Assembly (NCBI GenBank): GCA_964588175.1
Contig: CAZPNW010000020.1
Coordinates: 1 to 16,965, forward strand
Direction of reading: 5' to 3'
Source of the DNA: JBAZTA01 sp964588175
GTDB taxonomy: Bacteria; Omnitrophota; Gorgyraeia; Gygaellales; Profunditerraquicolaceae
Length of the DNA: 16,965 nucleotides
In this document: piece by piece, positions 5,287 through 13,262 of the stretch
Position numbering within the stretch: position 1 is the stretch's first letter
How the letters are laid out: each line of letters opens with the position of its first letter
Program-made: the position numbers and the translations under genes
The notes under the pieces: generated by a model
Databases searched by the model: none
Told to the model about the DNA's origin: nothing
What the model saw: the letters and a program-made list of their open reading frames with translations, nothing else

Positions 5287-8200
5287 ATGGAGAATATAAA
5301 GAAGGCGGTATTATTAGCCGGTATTACGGCTGTGTGTTTTTTGGGTACCCCCGCATTCGCTTTAGTTGACAATAGCCAAGCGATAATCGAGCAGCAAACT
5401 GTTCCATCACAGGATACGCAGCAACCATCCCAGCCCCAACAATCTCAAACCCCCGCGTTTGCCCCGGGCGAGCTTATCGTAAAGATCAAAGACGGCAAAA
5501 CCATGGATGAACTCAGTGAGCTAAACACTAAATATGATGTTACTTCCACAGAAGGGATTTTTCAAAGCCCGGGGAGCCCCGAGGATATGCTCAAGAGCCT
5601 GCAACAGAAATCAGCCGATCTTGATTCTCAACACGACAGCTGGTATTGGCAGATGGATAAAGATTCCAAGGAATATAAAGACTATGTTGCCAAGATAGAA
5701 GCGCAAAAAGAAGTATTGAAAAGCCAGATCAGCGCCGAGCAAGCACTTATTGATCATTTAACCCAGAGACAATCCCGGGCGGATAACTCAGTAACTACTC
5801 CCGATTTAACAAACACCTATATTCTTAAAACCAATAGCTCAGTCAATATCGTCGCGATAGCGGAAAATTACTCCTCCCATCCCGCGGTAGAATACGCAGA
5901 GCCGAATTATGTGCGTAAAGTAGAGCAAACTTCTCCTATCCTTGGGCCTCCTCCTCTTCCCAGCTGGCCATATGTCCTGCCTAATGATGCGTATGTAGAC
6001 CCTAACCATACTAATACCTGGACTAAAGGCGCCTGGGGACAGGCCTACGAAGACATGTGGGGCCTCAAGAAGATCCAGGCGGATAAGGCTTGGCGGTTAT
6101 CGTTAGGTGAGGGGGCGATCGTAGCTGTAATCGATACCGGAGTTGATCATACCCACGAAGATATATCCGGTAATATCTGGATAAATACTAGAGAAAAACC
6201 CGGCAATGGCATAGATGACGACGGTAACGGTTATGTGGATGATGTCAGGGGTTGGGATTTTGTTAATGATAGTAATGACCCCAAGGATGGTTTTGGCCAT
6301 GGCACCCACTGCGCAGGCACCATAGCCGCAATAGGCAATAATAAGATCGGCATTATCGGAGTATCTCCCAAAGCAAAGATCATGCCGGTAAAGGGGCTTG
6401 ATGATTTCGGTTACGGCACTGACGCTGCATTAGTCAAATGTATTTATTATGCCGCCAATAACGGCGCGGATATTTTAAGCAATTCCTGGGGCGGGTCGGG
6501 AAGCAGCCAAGTAATAACAGATGCCGTTAATTATGCCTATGCGAAAGGATGCGTCGTGATAGCATCGGCGGGCAATTCAAGCGCCGATGTTAAATATTTT
6601 TCCCCGGCCAATATTGATAAGGTTATAGCAGTCGCGGCTACCGGCCAAAATGATAAATTATGCCTTTTTTCTAATTTCGGCAATAAGATTGATGTGACCG
6701 CTCCGGGAGGCGATGATACTCTCACGTCTCTTTACGCCAATTTCAATAATGTCCTTTCATTATTAGCCCCTAATTCATATCTGGCAAAAAATTATGGCGC
6801 AGATATCGTCGGGTATAAATACCTGAAATTAGCCGGCACATCCATGGCCTGCCCGCATGTTTCGGGCCTGGCGGCCCTGCTTATAGCCAAATACCCCGCG
6901 GATACAAATAAACAGACCAGAGGCAGGATCATGGAGACTGCTGATGTATTATCTCAGGAGCCTTTGTATTCAGCGGGTCTCTTGGGTTCGGGGAGGATCA
7001 ATTCTTATCGCGCTTTAAGCGAGCCGTTTAAGCCGTACTTTAAATTTAAGGATCTGTCTCTTAAAGAGCTCAGCGGAGACGCTGACCAGATACCGGAATC
7101 GGGAGAAAGGATAAAGCTTGTCATTAAGCTGGAATCTATCGGCCAGGACATGAGCGTGGTGAAGGGGGCAATAAGCACAGACAGCCTGTATATTTCCCGT
7201 ATAGATATTCCGGTTTCCTCGTTCTATAGGTCTCAAGATGGCACAATGGATAATTCAAACAGCCCATTTGTATTTACGATCGGCAAAGTAGAATACCAAT
7301 CGCCGGTGAATATCAAGCTGACAATTAATGCCGGCGGGAGTGTCCAGATGTTAAATTTAAAGATAAATTTAGGCATCAGGCAGCTGCCTATTGATTACAA
7401 CACCTATAAGATCGGCGCGTATTCTTTGTATAATAATAAAATAGCCTGGGACCGTACTACGGTGGATAGCCATGTCGGTTATGTTTATAGCGGAGAAGTC
7501 TATCTTTATGACATTAAGAGTAACCAGGTTAAACAAATATCCGCGAATGACGGCCGCATCAAAGCCTGGCCGGCAATGTATGAAAACAAAATTGCCTGTT
7601 TGGACAAGAGCTCGCCCTATTCGAATTGGAATGTGTTCCTGTATGACCTTACCGCAAAAACAGCTACCTTCATAACCCAGGATTCCTTTAATCACCGGGA
7701 TCCCGCTATCTACAAAAACAAGATCGTATGGTCTGACGACCGTAACGGCAATAATGATATTTACCTGTATGATATCGATAAAAAGCAGGAGAGAAGGATC
7801 ACGACAAATCCCGCCGGCCAGATCACTCCGAAAATTTACGGAAATAAGATCGCCTGGATAGATTTCCGCAATGGCCCGTATGATTGGTATCGGTATGATA
7901 TTTGTGTCTATGATCTGGATAAGAACGAAGAGAAGATGATCCCCCGGGGAGGGAGTAATGTCCTTTGGCCGATAGATATTTTCGGTAATAAGGTGGTATG
8001 GGCGGATAATAATAATATTTATCTTTACGACTTAGATAAGAATGAGCAGAAGCTTATCAGCTCCCGTAACTATCAGTATTACATTACTTCTTTGCGGATC
8101 TACGGAAATAAAATAATCTGGGATGACAGCGTTTCCGGGAATTCAGTACAGGTGTTCATGTATGATCTAAATACCAACCAAAAAACAATGGTTACAAAAG

Positions 8201-8592
8201 ATCAGTACGCGGTTTCGCCGATGATTTATGCCAGGAATATTACCTGGCTTAACTGGAACGATGATATTTATAAGCCGCATATGTATATTGCCGAGATCCC
8301 CGATATTACTCCTCCCATCGGCTCAATAAGAATAAATAACGGTGCTCTTTACACAAGGTCTCCCATAGTTACGCTTAATTTGTATGCCCAAGATGATGAA
8401 AGCGGCATGGGCAATGGCGCGCAAATGCAATTTTCCAATGACGGCGCGCGATGGTCAGCTCCCGGGCCATACGTAACAAGCAAATTGTGGCCTTTGACGC
8501 CGGGGATCGGGTTAAAGATCGTATACGTGCGATTTAAGGATGCGGCGGGAAATTGGTCGCGTGTCTATTCAGCATACATAAAGGTATACTAG
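5287..8592 (+). CDS. secreted S8 (subtilisin-type) serine protease with C-terminal beta-propeller
   Basis: Exported endopeptidase of 1101 aa. Domains in order: a signal peptide (cleavage after AFA, residue 25); a Gln/Pro-rich linker; a propeptide-like region (about 58-212, FAPGELIVKIKDG to YAEPNYVRKVE) interrupted by a probable coiled-coil insert (about 98-160); and the catalytic domain. The triad is D283 (VIDTGVDH), H338 (GHGTHCAGT) and S519 (GTSMACPHVSG), with oxyanion N430 (SAGNSS). A likely Ca-binding loop, GIDDDGNGYVDD, lies between D and H. Residues about 715-990 carry seven YxNKIxW-type motifs, each followed by a YDLxxN motif, typical of TolB-like propeller blades. Residues 1006-1101 are Ig/fibronectin-like (GSIRINNG to DAAGNWS). 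AAGGAGG lies 9 bases before the start. No sorting tail was seen. Protease assignment is secure; substrate is unknown. Confidence 0.95.
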   Translation: MENIKKAVLLAGITAVCFLGTPAFALVDNSQAIIEQQTVPSQDTQQPSQPQQSQTPAFAPGELIVKIKDGKTMDELSELNTKYDVTSTEGIFQSPGSPEDMLKSLQQKSADLDSQHDSWYWQMDKDSKEYKDYVAKIEAQKEVLKSQISAEQALIDHLTQRQSRADNSVTTPDLTNTYILKTNSSVNIVAIAENYSSHPAVEYAEPNYVRKVEQTSPILGPPPLPSWPYVLPNDAYVDPNHTNTWTKGAWGQAYEDMWGLKKIQADKAWRLSLGEGAIVAVIDTGVDHTHEDISGNIWINTREKPGNGIDDDGNGYVDDVRGWDFVNDSNDPKDGFGHGTHCAGTIAAIGNNKIGIIGVSPKAKIMPVKGLDDFGYGTDAALVKCIYYAANNGADILSNSWGGSGSSQVITDAVNYAYAKGCVVIASAGNSSADVKYFSPANIDKVIAVAATGQNDKLCLFSNFGNKIDVTAPGGDDTLTSLYANFNNVLSLLAPNSYLAKNYGADIVGYKYLKLAGTSMACPHVSGLAALLIAKYPADTNKQTRGRIMETADVLSQEPLYSAGLLGSGRINSYRALSEPFKPYFKFKDLSLKELSGDADQIPESGERIKLVIKLESIGQDMSVVKGAISTDSLYISRIDIPVSSFYRSQDGTMDNSNSPFVFTIGKVEYQSPVNIKLTINAGGSVQMLNLKINLGIRQLPIDYNTYKIGAYSLYNNKIAWDRTTVDSHVGYVYSGEVYLYDIKSNQVKQISANDGRIKAWPAMYENKIACLDKSSPYSNWNVFLYDLTAKTATFITQDSFNHRDPAIYKNKIVWSDDRNGNNDIYLYDIDKKQERRITTNPAGQITPKIYGNKIAWIDFRNGPYDWYRYDICVYDLDKNEEKMIPRGGSNVLWPIDIFGNKVVWADNNNIYLYDLDKNEQKLISSRNYQYYITSLRIYGNKIIWDDSVSGNSVQVFMYDLNTNQKTMVTKDQYAVSPMIYARNITWLNWNDDIYKPHMYIAEIPDITPPIGSIRINNGALYTRSPIVTLNLYAQDDESGMGNGAQMQFSNDGARWSAPGPYVTSKLWPLTPGIGLKIVYVRFKDAAGNWSRVYSAYIKVY

Positions 8593-8615
8593 TTCGAGTT
8601 ATCCACAGGGCAGAA

Positions 8616-8685
8616 AAACGGTGATAGTCACTTTGGGGGACAGGCATTTGGTGAGCGATAACCGATAACCGAGTACCGATCACCA
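8616..8685. repeat. composite repeat downstream of protease gene
   Basis: AAACGGTGATAGTCA (8616-8630) and ACAGGCATTT (8640-8649) match the repeat at 5083-5114. They are followed by degenerate CGATAACCGA-type tandem units (8656-8685), as in the upstream copy but on the other side of the core. Confidence 0.6.
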
Positions 8686-8728
8686 GAAAACGGTGACAGT
8701 CACAAAAAACGTGACAGTCACCGTTTTC
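8686..8728. terminator. bidirectional palindromic terminator between convergent genes
   Basis: GAAAACGGTGACAGTCAC (8686-8703) and GTGACAGTCACCGTTTTC (8711-8728) pair at 17 of 18 positions around an A-rich loop. Plus-strand transcripts meet TTATTTTT after it, and minus-strand transcripts meet a run of T from the loop and arm. It directly abuts the stop codon of the minus-strand gene (8729-8731). The same GGTGACAGTCA core recurs at 5087-5097, and a fragment lies at 11444-11458, so the terminator is made of repeat DNA. Confidence 0.7.
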
Positions 8729-11281
8729 TTATTTTTGCGGGTTTTTTGATTCAAATACAATCTGTCTTAAAGCAAACTGTATTTCTTCTCCGGAACTGCC
8801 GGTTTCAAGTAACGTCAGAATATCTTTTAAGCCGGATTCGGTTTTAATAGCCCCATTCTCTTGAGTGCGCAGAATGATGGCAAAGCCGGCGATGACCGTA
8901 TCCGTTTGACGATCGAGATTTTTCACCGACAGCAGGTATTCACGTATGCGCTCAGGAGACGCTTGGATGCCTGAGATTGCCATCTTCTCGATCTCACGCC
9001 ATTGCGCGTCCTGATCTTCCGCTTCTTCAGAGCTGAGCTCCGGGGCGACAGCACTCGGGATCCTGCCTGGGGGACGTTCTGTTACGGATATTTTCTCAAG
9101 TCTCGTATACTGGGGGAGTGAGCGCATATCAATACCGCCGAAATCGCTGGGGATAGGTTCCTCTTTTTGCTCCAGCGCTGAGCTTGCGCTTGGCCGTTCG
9201 GTAATCACCTCAAAATCAGACAATACCTCTGGCGACGGGTTCTTGACGCAGATCATGCTGTCCTTTCCCGGTGAGCCGAATATAACGCCATCTATTCCAT
9301 ACGCATGCATTACGACGTCATAAATGTAGCTTGCCAGTTGGTCCTTCTTTACGGAAACTTGCACATTCGTCAGATTGTTTTTAAGAAAATCGTTTATTTT
9401 TCCCACAATCTCAGCTGATTTTCCTTCTTCAAGGAAGACGGTCCCCGTGAATGCAATCTCGACTACCGCCTCCCGGTTTATTCTCGAGCCTTCGTGCGGC
9501 CCGAGCCGCGCCCAAAGGCTCCTGCCGATATCATAATCCATCGCGTGATCCAATGAAGGGTATCGCTGCCGCGCTTGCATCTCAAATGCCCTTCGGTATG
9601 CCTCATCGGGTTTAAGCGTTCCGGCGTATCCGATGATCGTGCGCAGGGTTGTCGATGTTCTCGCCAGCGCCGGACGGATCGTATCTTCCAGGCTGTCTAC
9701 GAACTCGGTGAACGCTCCATTGAGCGAAAGTATTTCATTGATATCCTTAGCTCTCCAGTAACCGGCGATGCGCTCGTTGATCCAGCCGGGAGTATACGGC
9801 ATGCTTGCGAGAGCTTCCGTTATGCCGGGCCGCGTATATTTATCCAGTTCCTTTAGCTCAATGTCGAAATCTTTCTCAGGGATAACCTCCGCCGGTTTTC
9901 CGATCTCAACCGGCGCTGTTTCTTTCTCTTGCCCTTCTTTTTGACGAGAGGCGCGAAAAGCCGACAGGAAACCTTTTACTGCGTCTCGCAGTCGCGTAGA
10001 TATGGGAGAAGAAGACCTGGAAGATCCCTCTGTCGGTGAATCAGTCGCTGCCTGGGGATCAAGGGCGCCGCCTTCTCGGTCCTGACTCTCGACGTTCAAA
10101 AGGGTATACGCGTACGGCTCCTCTATCGCGTGGCTGCCTACAACGATGATCCGGTCAATTTCCGGGCAGCCGTTACGCAGCTTTTCTACGGGAAACTCTG
10201 TCCTCTGCCGGGAGGCCTGTAAAACCAGACTGTTACTGACAGCATCTTCTAACACGTGGGAAAAATTCATTCCTCCGCTCATATAACTTCGTATCTCCTG
10301 GCCCGATGGAGTATTCACCGGTTGTTTAATGTTGTATTCGCCTTCCTGAAAAGACTGCCTGTAGGCAGTAAAATACGTATCCTTATCCCAGGCAGTTCGG
10401 GAAGTCAGTCCGTAAAGGTTTTTCCTGTCTATAAGATGGCTGTACATGCCGCTTCTGCCGGAGAAACGCTGCTTAAACCATTGGGCGAAAATAAGCGAGT
10501 AGTAAACCTGGCGTAACGGGGCGTAGCGCTTGGCCGTGTTTACCTCTTTGGTAAGCCGCGGAAGGATCAGCTCGCGGATAAGCGCAGCAGAATATTCATT
10601 CAGGGACTTGGCGCGTTCATCTTTAAAGGCGTAGACGTTTGAGTCCTTGAGATAGTCTTGTTCAAGCATGACCTTAAGCGACGCCTTATAAATATAAGCG
10701 TTATCCGCGGTTTCGCGAATGATGATCTCATCGGGCACGATCCAGGGTCTGGTGAGGGTGGGTATAGTGACCGTGCTTGTGCCATAAAGCCCTTCCGCTT
10801 TTTTATAAAGTTTGTCCCAGTATTGCCTGCCTTCAGGAGTTTGAGGAGAAGTATATTTCGCGGTATCCCTCTTTAATTGCAAGTCCGCTTCCAAAAATAC
10901 CTTTCCTAAGTCGGTTTTTTCCAAGAGAGGGTCAATCATCATGTCGGGAGAGTCGGGACGCAAGTTTACCCAAAAGGCATTGTTGGGAAGCGTTATGCCG
11001 ATAAAAAAATAATCCACGAGCTTGCGTATCTCGCTCTTGAGCTCCTGCATCTCGGGTATTTTAAAGTCTCCCTTATCCAAAAGAAGCTGGAAGTTATTGG
11101 CAAAATTGTCATAGGCAAGGTATCTTAGATGTGACGGCCTGCATTTTTCCTGTGGAAGCGAGTTCGAGAGGTGGCGAAAAGAAGCGGAAAGGTCAAGCTG
11201 CGCAAACACTGCCTGATCACAGAGGAAAAGAAAGGATAATAACAACGCGATATGCTTAACAATTTTACGCGACATTGTCAT
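8729..11281 (-). CDS. large secreted protein of unknown function (Omnitrophota-type paralogue A)
   Basis: 850 aa. Seen: a signal peptide with probable cleavage after AVFA (residue 27). A conserved domain at about 48-337 (HLRYLAYD, TLPNNAFWVNLRPD, LEADLQLKRDTAKYTSP, TIPTLTRPWIVP, LKVMLEQD, ending SGGM) aligns without gaps, and roughly 60% identical by eye, with the protein starting at 13744. A Ser/Glu-rich linker (about 400-470) follows. Then comes a helical region, a mixed alpha/beta segment around 605-685 (VVEIAFTGTVFLEEGKSAEI), and the motif FGGIDMRSLPQ at 714-724, with a helical tail. I know no function for these parts. The start is uncertain: ATGs at residues 1 and 3 both give a good signal peptide, and no strong ribosome binding site is seen. 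It converges with the protease gene. Probably extracytoplasmic; no enzyme motif recognised. Confidence 0.85.
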   Translation of the reverse strand: MTMSRKIVKHIALLLSFLFLCDQAVFAQLDLSASFRHLSNSLPQEKCRPSHLRYLAYDNFANNFQLLLDKGDFKIPEMQELKSEIRKLVDYFFIGITLPNNAFWVNLRPDSPDMMIDPLLEKTDLGKVFLEADLQLKRDTAKYTSPQTPEGRQYWDKLYKKAEGLYGTSTVTIPTLTRPWIVPDEIIIRETADNAYIYKASLKVMLEQDYLKDSNVYAFKDERAKSLNEYSAALIRELILPRLTKEVNTAKRYAPLRQVYYSLIFAQWFKQRFSGRSGMYSHLIDRKNLYGLTSRTAWDKDTYFTAYRQSFQEGEYNIKQPVNTPSGQEIRSYMSGGMNFSHVLEDAVSNSLVLQASRQRTEFPVEKLRNGCPEIDRIIVVGSHAIEEPYAYTLLNVESQDREGGALDPQAATDSPTEGSSRSSSPISTRLRDAVKGFLSAFRASRQKEGQEKETAPVEIGKPAEVIPEKDFDIELKELDKYTRPGITEALASMPYTPGWINERIAGYWRAKDINEILSLNGAFTEFVDSLEDTIRPALARTSTTLRTIIGYAGTLKPDEAYRRAFEMQARQRYPSLDHAMDYDIGRSLWARLGPHEGSRINREAVVEIAFTGTVFLEEGKSAEIVGKINDFLKNNLTNVQVSVKKDQLASYIYDVVMHAYGIDGVIFGSPGKDSMICVKNPSPEVLSDFEVITERPSASSALEQKEEPIPSDFGGIDMRSLPQYTRLEKISVTERPPGRIPSAVAPELSSEEAEDQDAQWREIEKMAISGIQASPERIREYLLSVKNLDRQTDTVIAGFAIILRTQENGAIKTESGLKDILTLLETGSSGEEIQFALRQIVFESKNPQK

Positions 11282-11624
11282 TGATTTAGTTACATCCCGT
11301 GCGTTATGTAATAGTTGGAGATCACTCTTTTTTTACTATAAGGATAGCATATAAATTAAGGTAAGATAAGGCTCTGGGGGAGAACTATGAAAGCGTTTTC
11401 ATGGGCGTAAAAGCAGGAACGGAACGGGAACTTGAAACTTAGCAGCAGTCACCGTTTTCTCCTTTACAGCATTCAGTAAATCAGGTATAATTAAAACTCG
11501 ATCCCACGAGTATATCTCGCCATTTAGTATTAGCAAATTTTGATATATTACCCTGTCCCTCGCTGCTGACAGTAAAATAAGGGCAGCTCGGGATAGGGCA
11601 AAAGAGATAAGTAAAATTAGGTTT
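11282..11624. other. intergenic region between paralogue A and tRNA-Gln
   Basis: About 340 bases with no credible gene. It holds a cre/LacI-like palindrome at 11387-11402, a fragment of the GGTGACAGTCA repeat family (CAGTCACCGTTTTCT, 11444-11458), and an imperfect inverted repeat near 11552-11598 just before the tRNA. A TATGCT hexamer on the minus strand near 11346-11351 could be the -10 box of paralogue A, but I see no convincing -35. Confidence 0.5.
11387..11402. promoter_or_regulatory. cre/LacI-family operator-like palindrome
   Basis: ATGAAAGCGTTTTCAT. Its 14-base core, TGAAAGCGTTTTCA, fits the catabolite-responsive element consensus TGWAANCGNTNWCA at every position. It lies about 105 bases upstream of paralogue A. 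A second near-match lies upstream of the paralogous gene at 13744. No regulator gene is present in the window, so function is inferred only. Confidence 0.45.
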
Positions 11625-11696
11625 TGCCCTGTCGTCTAATCGGTAGGACTTCAGATTCTGGATCTGACTATCATGGTTCGAGTCCATGCGGGGCAG
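11625..11696 (+). tRNA. tRNA-Gln (anticodon CTG)
   Basis: Full cloverleaf read by hand. Acceptor TGCCCTG (11625-11631) pairs with CGGGGCA (11689-11695) with one G-U, and the discriminator is G11696. The D-arm closes with GTC/GAC. Anticodon stem TCAGA/TCTGA encloses loop TTCTGGA, giving anticodon CTG at 11658-11660. T-stem CATGG/CCATG encloses TTCGAGT. The 3' CCA is not encoded. It reads CAG codons. A large hairpin and a GIY-YIG gene follow almost at once. Confidence 0.95.
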
Positions 11697-11698
11697 CG

Positions 11699-11769
11699 GT
11701 TCGACGCGCTCGCTCTTCGAGCTCGCTTGCTCACCGCAAGCAGTTCGAAGGGCGGGGAGCGCGGCGAAC
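11699..11769 (+). repeat. long hairpin joining tRNA-Gln to the GIY-YIG gene
   Basis: Outer arms GTTCGACGCGCTC (11699-11711) and GAGCGCGGCGAAC (11757-11769) pair at 12 of 13. Inside, CTTCGA (11715-11720) pairs with TCGAAG (11745-11750), and GCTTGC (11725-11730) pairs with GCAAGC (11736-11741). A second small stem GGCCAC-GAA-GTGGCC follows before the gene. It starts three bases after the tRNA and does not end in a T-run. Confidence 0.7.
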
Positions 11770-11817
11770 ACGTCCCGAGCAAGGCCACGAAGTGGCCGCG
11801 TCGAGGGATGGTCCAAT

Positions 11818-12096
11818 ATGTGGAAAGTTTATATTTTAAAATGTGCAAATGGCTCTTTGTACACGGGAGTCACAAGTAATCTTGAGCGTCGCTTTAAAGA
11901 ACATATAAGTGGTAAGGGCGGCCGACATACCAAATTATTTCATCCAGCCGAAATCATCTTTTCCGAAAAACACGAAACGCTCGATAGCGCAGAAAAACGT
12001 GAGCAGCAGATCAAACGCTGGAGTCGCGCTAAGAAATTGGCTTTATTGGAAGGGCGGTTTGATACTCTACGGAAATTGAGTGTGTCAAACGATTAA
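11818..12096 (+). CDS. GIY-YIG endonuclease domain protein (UPF0213/YhbQ-like)
   Basis: A 92-residue single-domain GIY-YIG protein. Seen: MWKVYILKCANGSLYTGVTS carries the V-Y...Y-T-G pair (Y5, Y15-G17). It is followed by NLERRFKEH (R24/R25, H29) and the helix KREQQIKRWSRAKK with the expected metal-binding Glu at 62. The frame is open upstream to 11686, but that stretch encodes the tRNA 3' end and the hairpin, so the start is set at 11818, with GAGGG at 11803-11807. Family members are small DNA-cleaving or structure-specific nucleases; the exact role of this branch is unclear. It has no promoter of its own that I can see and is probably read through from the tRNA. Confidence 0.88.
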   Translation: MWKVYILKCANGSLYTGVTSNLERRFKEHISGKGGRHTKLFHPAEIIFSEKHETLDSAEKREQQIKRWSRAKKLALLEGRFDTLRKLSVSND

Positions 12097-12144
12097 TTGT
12101 ACCTAATAGCTTGGTTGCTGCAAAAATATGTTTTAAAGGTACAA
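12097..12144 (+). repeat. 8-bp inverted repeat after GIY-YIG gene
   Basis: TTGTACCT (12097-12104), directly after the stop codon, is perfectly repeated in inverse as AGGTACAA (12137-12144), with a 32-base loop. No T-run follows, so a terminator role is doubtful. A possible -10 box, TATACT, lies at 12162-12167 for the next gene, without a clear -35. Confidence 0.35.
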
Positions 12145-12200
12145 ATAGGATTTATTCTTGCTATACTTGTATATCAAGAAAGCCTTAAAAAGGAACATTT

Positions 12201-12710
12201 ATGCGGAAAATTATTTTATCGATCCTGTTCCTGTCTTTTACATCGGTTTGTTTTGCCGAGATCCAATGCCCTGCTTCTTTATCTAAGGGTAACGCTGTGG
12301 TCATGCGTATCTACGAAGAAGTCCAAAAGATCAAAGGTACGTATCCAAAATTAGCCTCTTTTGACAAAAATGCCCTTAAAGAAGGGCAGTATGACAGCAG
12401 CCTTCGGCTTATTTCAAGCAGGCTCGGCCAGGATACGTCAGCGTTAGCCATTAAATACGGGGATGCCTGGAAACAGGATAAATACACAAAAGAAGATAAC
12501 GCCGTTTATATTGAAATTTACTTTACCGCAAACCCTTTTTCTCAAGAACCGGCGGCGACGCAGCAAACAAAAGCTTTCATCCCGCATGAAATATATGTAA
12601 AAGGGCTAGATGTTTACTTGGAATATTATATTGTTACCGATGAAGCGCTGGGCGCTGCCGTAAAGGGTATTATCAGGGATGCGGTGGACCAGGTCGCAGA
12701 GCATAAATAA
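12201..12710 (+). CDS. small secreted protein of unknown function
   Basis: 169 aa. Seen: a clear Sec signal peptide, MRKIILSILFLSFTSVCFA, with predicted cleavage after A19. The mature part of about 150 residues is soluble, starts EIQCPASLSKG, and has one cysteine (C23 of the precursor). It is mixed alpha/beta in look (YIEIYFTANPF, HEIYVKGLDVYLEYYIV). No lipobox, membrane segment or catalytic motif is recognised. AAGGA near 12189-12193 supports the start. It sits alone between the GIY-YIG gene and the two-CW gene, 43 bases before the latter's start, and may share a transcript with it. Probably periplasmic; no family name recognised. Confidence 0.8.
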   Translation: MRKIILSILFLSFTSVCFAEIQCPASLSKGNAVVMRIYEEVQKIKGTYPKLASFDKNALKEGQYDSSLRLISSRLGQDTSALAIKYGDAWKQDKYTKEDNAVYIEIYFTANPFSQEPAATQQTKAFIPHEIYVKGLDVYLEYYIVTDEALGAAVKGIIRDAVDQVAEHK

Positions 12711-12753
12711 TTATGGCATACTTAACTGTTCAATAAAGCAAGGAAGGCCTTCA

Positions 12754-13083
12754 ATGGAAAAAAAGAATTGCTGGGAAGTCAAGAAATGCGGCCGGGAGCC
12801 GGGTGGCGCAAAAGTCAAAGAATTAGGCGTCTGCCCCGCGGCGGTCGAAGGTAAGGTCAACGGCGTTAATCGCGGGAAAAACGCCGGCAGGTGCTGTTGG
12901 GTGGTGGCGGGGACGTTTTGTGAGGGTCATGTCACCGGTTCATTTGCCTCTCAGATAACATCGTGCGTTAATTGCCCTTTCTTTAAAACAGTCGTGTTAG
13001 AAGAAGGGGAAGACCTGAAGACGACAAAAGATATTTTGGAAACATTATACAGTAAAAAGAAAAGCGACAAGAAAAAAGATTGA
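12754..13083 (+). CDS. two-CW domain protein (Cys-rich, probably metal-binding)
   Basis: 109 aa, cytoplasmic by lack of a signal peptide. Seen: two Cys-Trp pairs, C6-W7 (NCWEVKKCGREPGG) and C48-W49 (GRCCWVVAGTFC). Further cysteines are C12, C27, C47, C56, C71 and C74, the last two as CVNC. The order and spacing match what I know as the two-CW domain, found alone or attached to sensory proteins; a bound metal or cluster is likely but unproven. The Lys-rich tail (KKKSDKKKD) is unusual. The frame opens earlier (12679), but AGGAAGG at 12741-12747 and the family start favour 12754. The promoter of the downstream tRNA overlaps its stop codon. Confidence 0.85.
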   Translation: MEKKNCWEVKKCGREPGGAKVKELGVCPAAVEGKVNGVNRGKNAGRCCWVVAGTFCEGHVTGSFASQITSCVNCPFFKTVVLEEGEDLKTTKDILETLYSKKKSDKKKD

Positions 13084-13108
13084 TTCTTGATTTTTAAAAG
13101 GATATAAT
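13080..13108 (+). promoter_or_regulatory. promoter for tRNA-Leu
   Basis: TTGATT (13080-13085), 17-base spacer, perfect TATAAT (13103-13108). Predicted start is about 13115, some 55 bases before the tRNA. The -35 box overlaps the stop codon of the two-CW gene. Confidence 0.7.
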
Positions 13109-13130
13109 AAAACAACTTTTGAAAATGCCC

Positions 13131-13162
13131 TTTTACCGGCATACCGGTAAAATTTGATTTTT
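13131..13162 (+). terminator. hairpin with T-rich tail between promoter and tRNA-Leu
   Basis: Perfect 9-bp stem TTTTACCGG (13131-13139) / CCGGTAAAA (13144-13152), 4-base loop, then TTTGATTTTT. It fits an intrinsic terminator for the two-CW gene, but it also lies in the tRNA leader, so it is probably weak or has another role there. Confidence 0.5.
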
Positions 13163-13169
13163 AGATTTC

Positions 13170-13250
13170 GCGCGGGTGGTGGAATGGCAGACACGCAAGC
13201 ATGAGGGGCTTGTGCCGAGAGGTGTGGGGGTTCAACTCCCCCCCTGCGCA
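13170..13250 (+). tRNA. tRNA-Leu (anticodon GAG)
   Basis: 81-nt class II tRNA. Acceptor GCGCGGG (13170-13176) pairs with CCTGCGC (13243-13249), discriminator A13250. Anticodon stem CAAGC/GCTTG encloses loop ATGAGGG, anticodon GAG at 13203-13205. There is a long variable arm (TGCCGAGAGGTG region) and the T-loop TTCAACT. CCA is not encoded. It reads CUC/CUU leucine codons. Confidence 0.95.
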
Positions 13251-13262
13251 TTAATTATCCAT

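Noticed and set aside
8599..8607. Exact DnaA-box-like TTATCCACA after the protease gene
   Set aside because: A single box in repeat-rich DNA, with no further boxes, AT-rich unwinding region or dnaA/dnaN genes. Not evidence of an origin.
9575..10876. Several plus-strand open frames opposite the large minus-strand gene
   Set aside because: They are antisense to a continuous 850-codon gene with a paralogue in the same window, and their translations show no recognisable features.
11686..11817. N-terminal extension of the GIY-YIG protein
   Set aside because: The extra codons lie within the tRNA-Gln 3' end and the hairpin. The domain consensus starts at the ATG at 11818.
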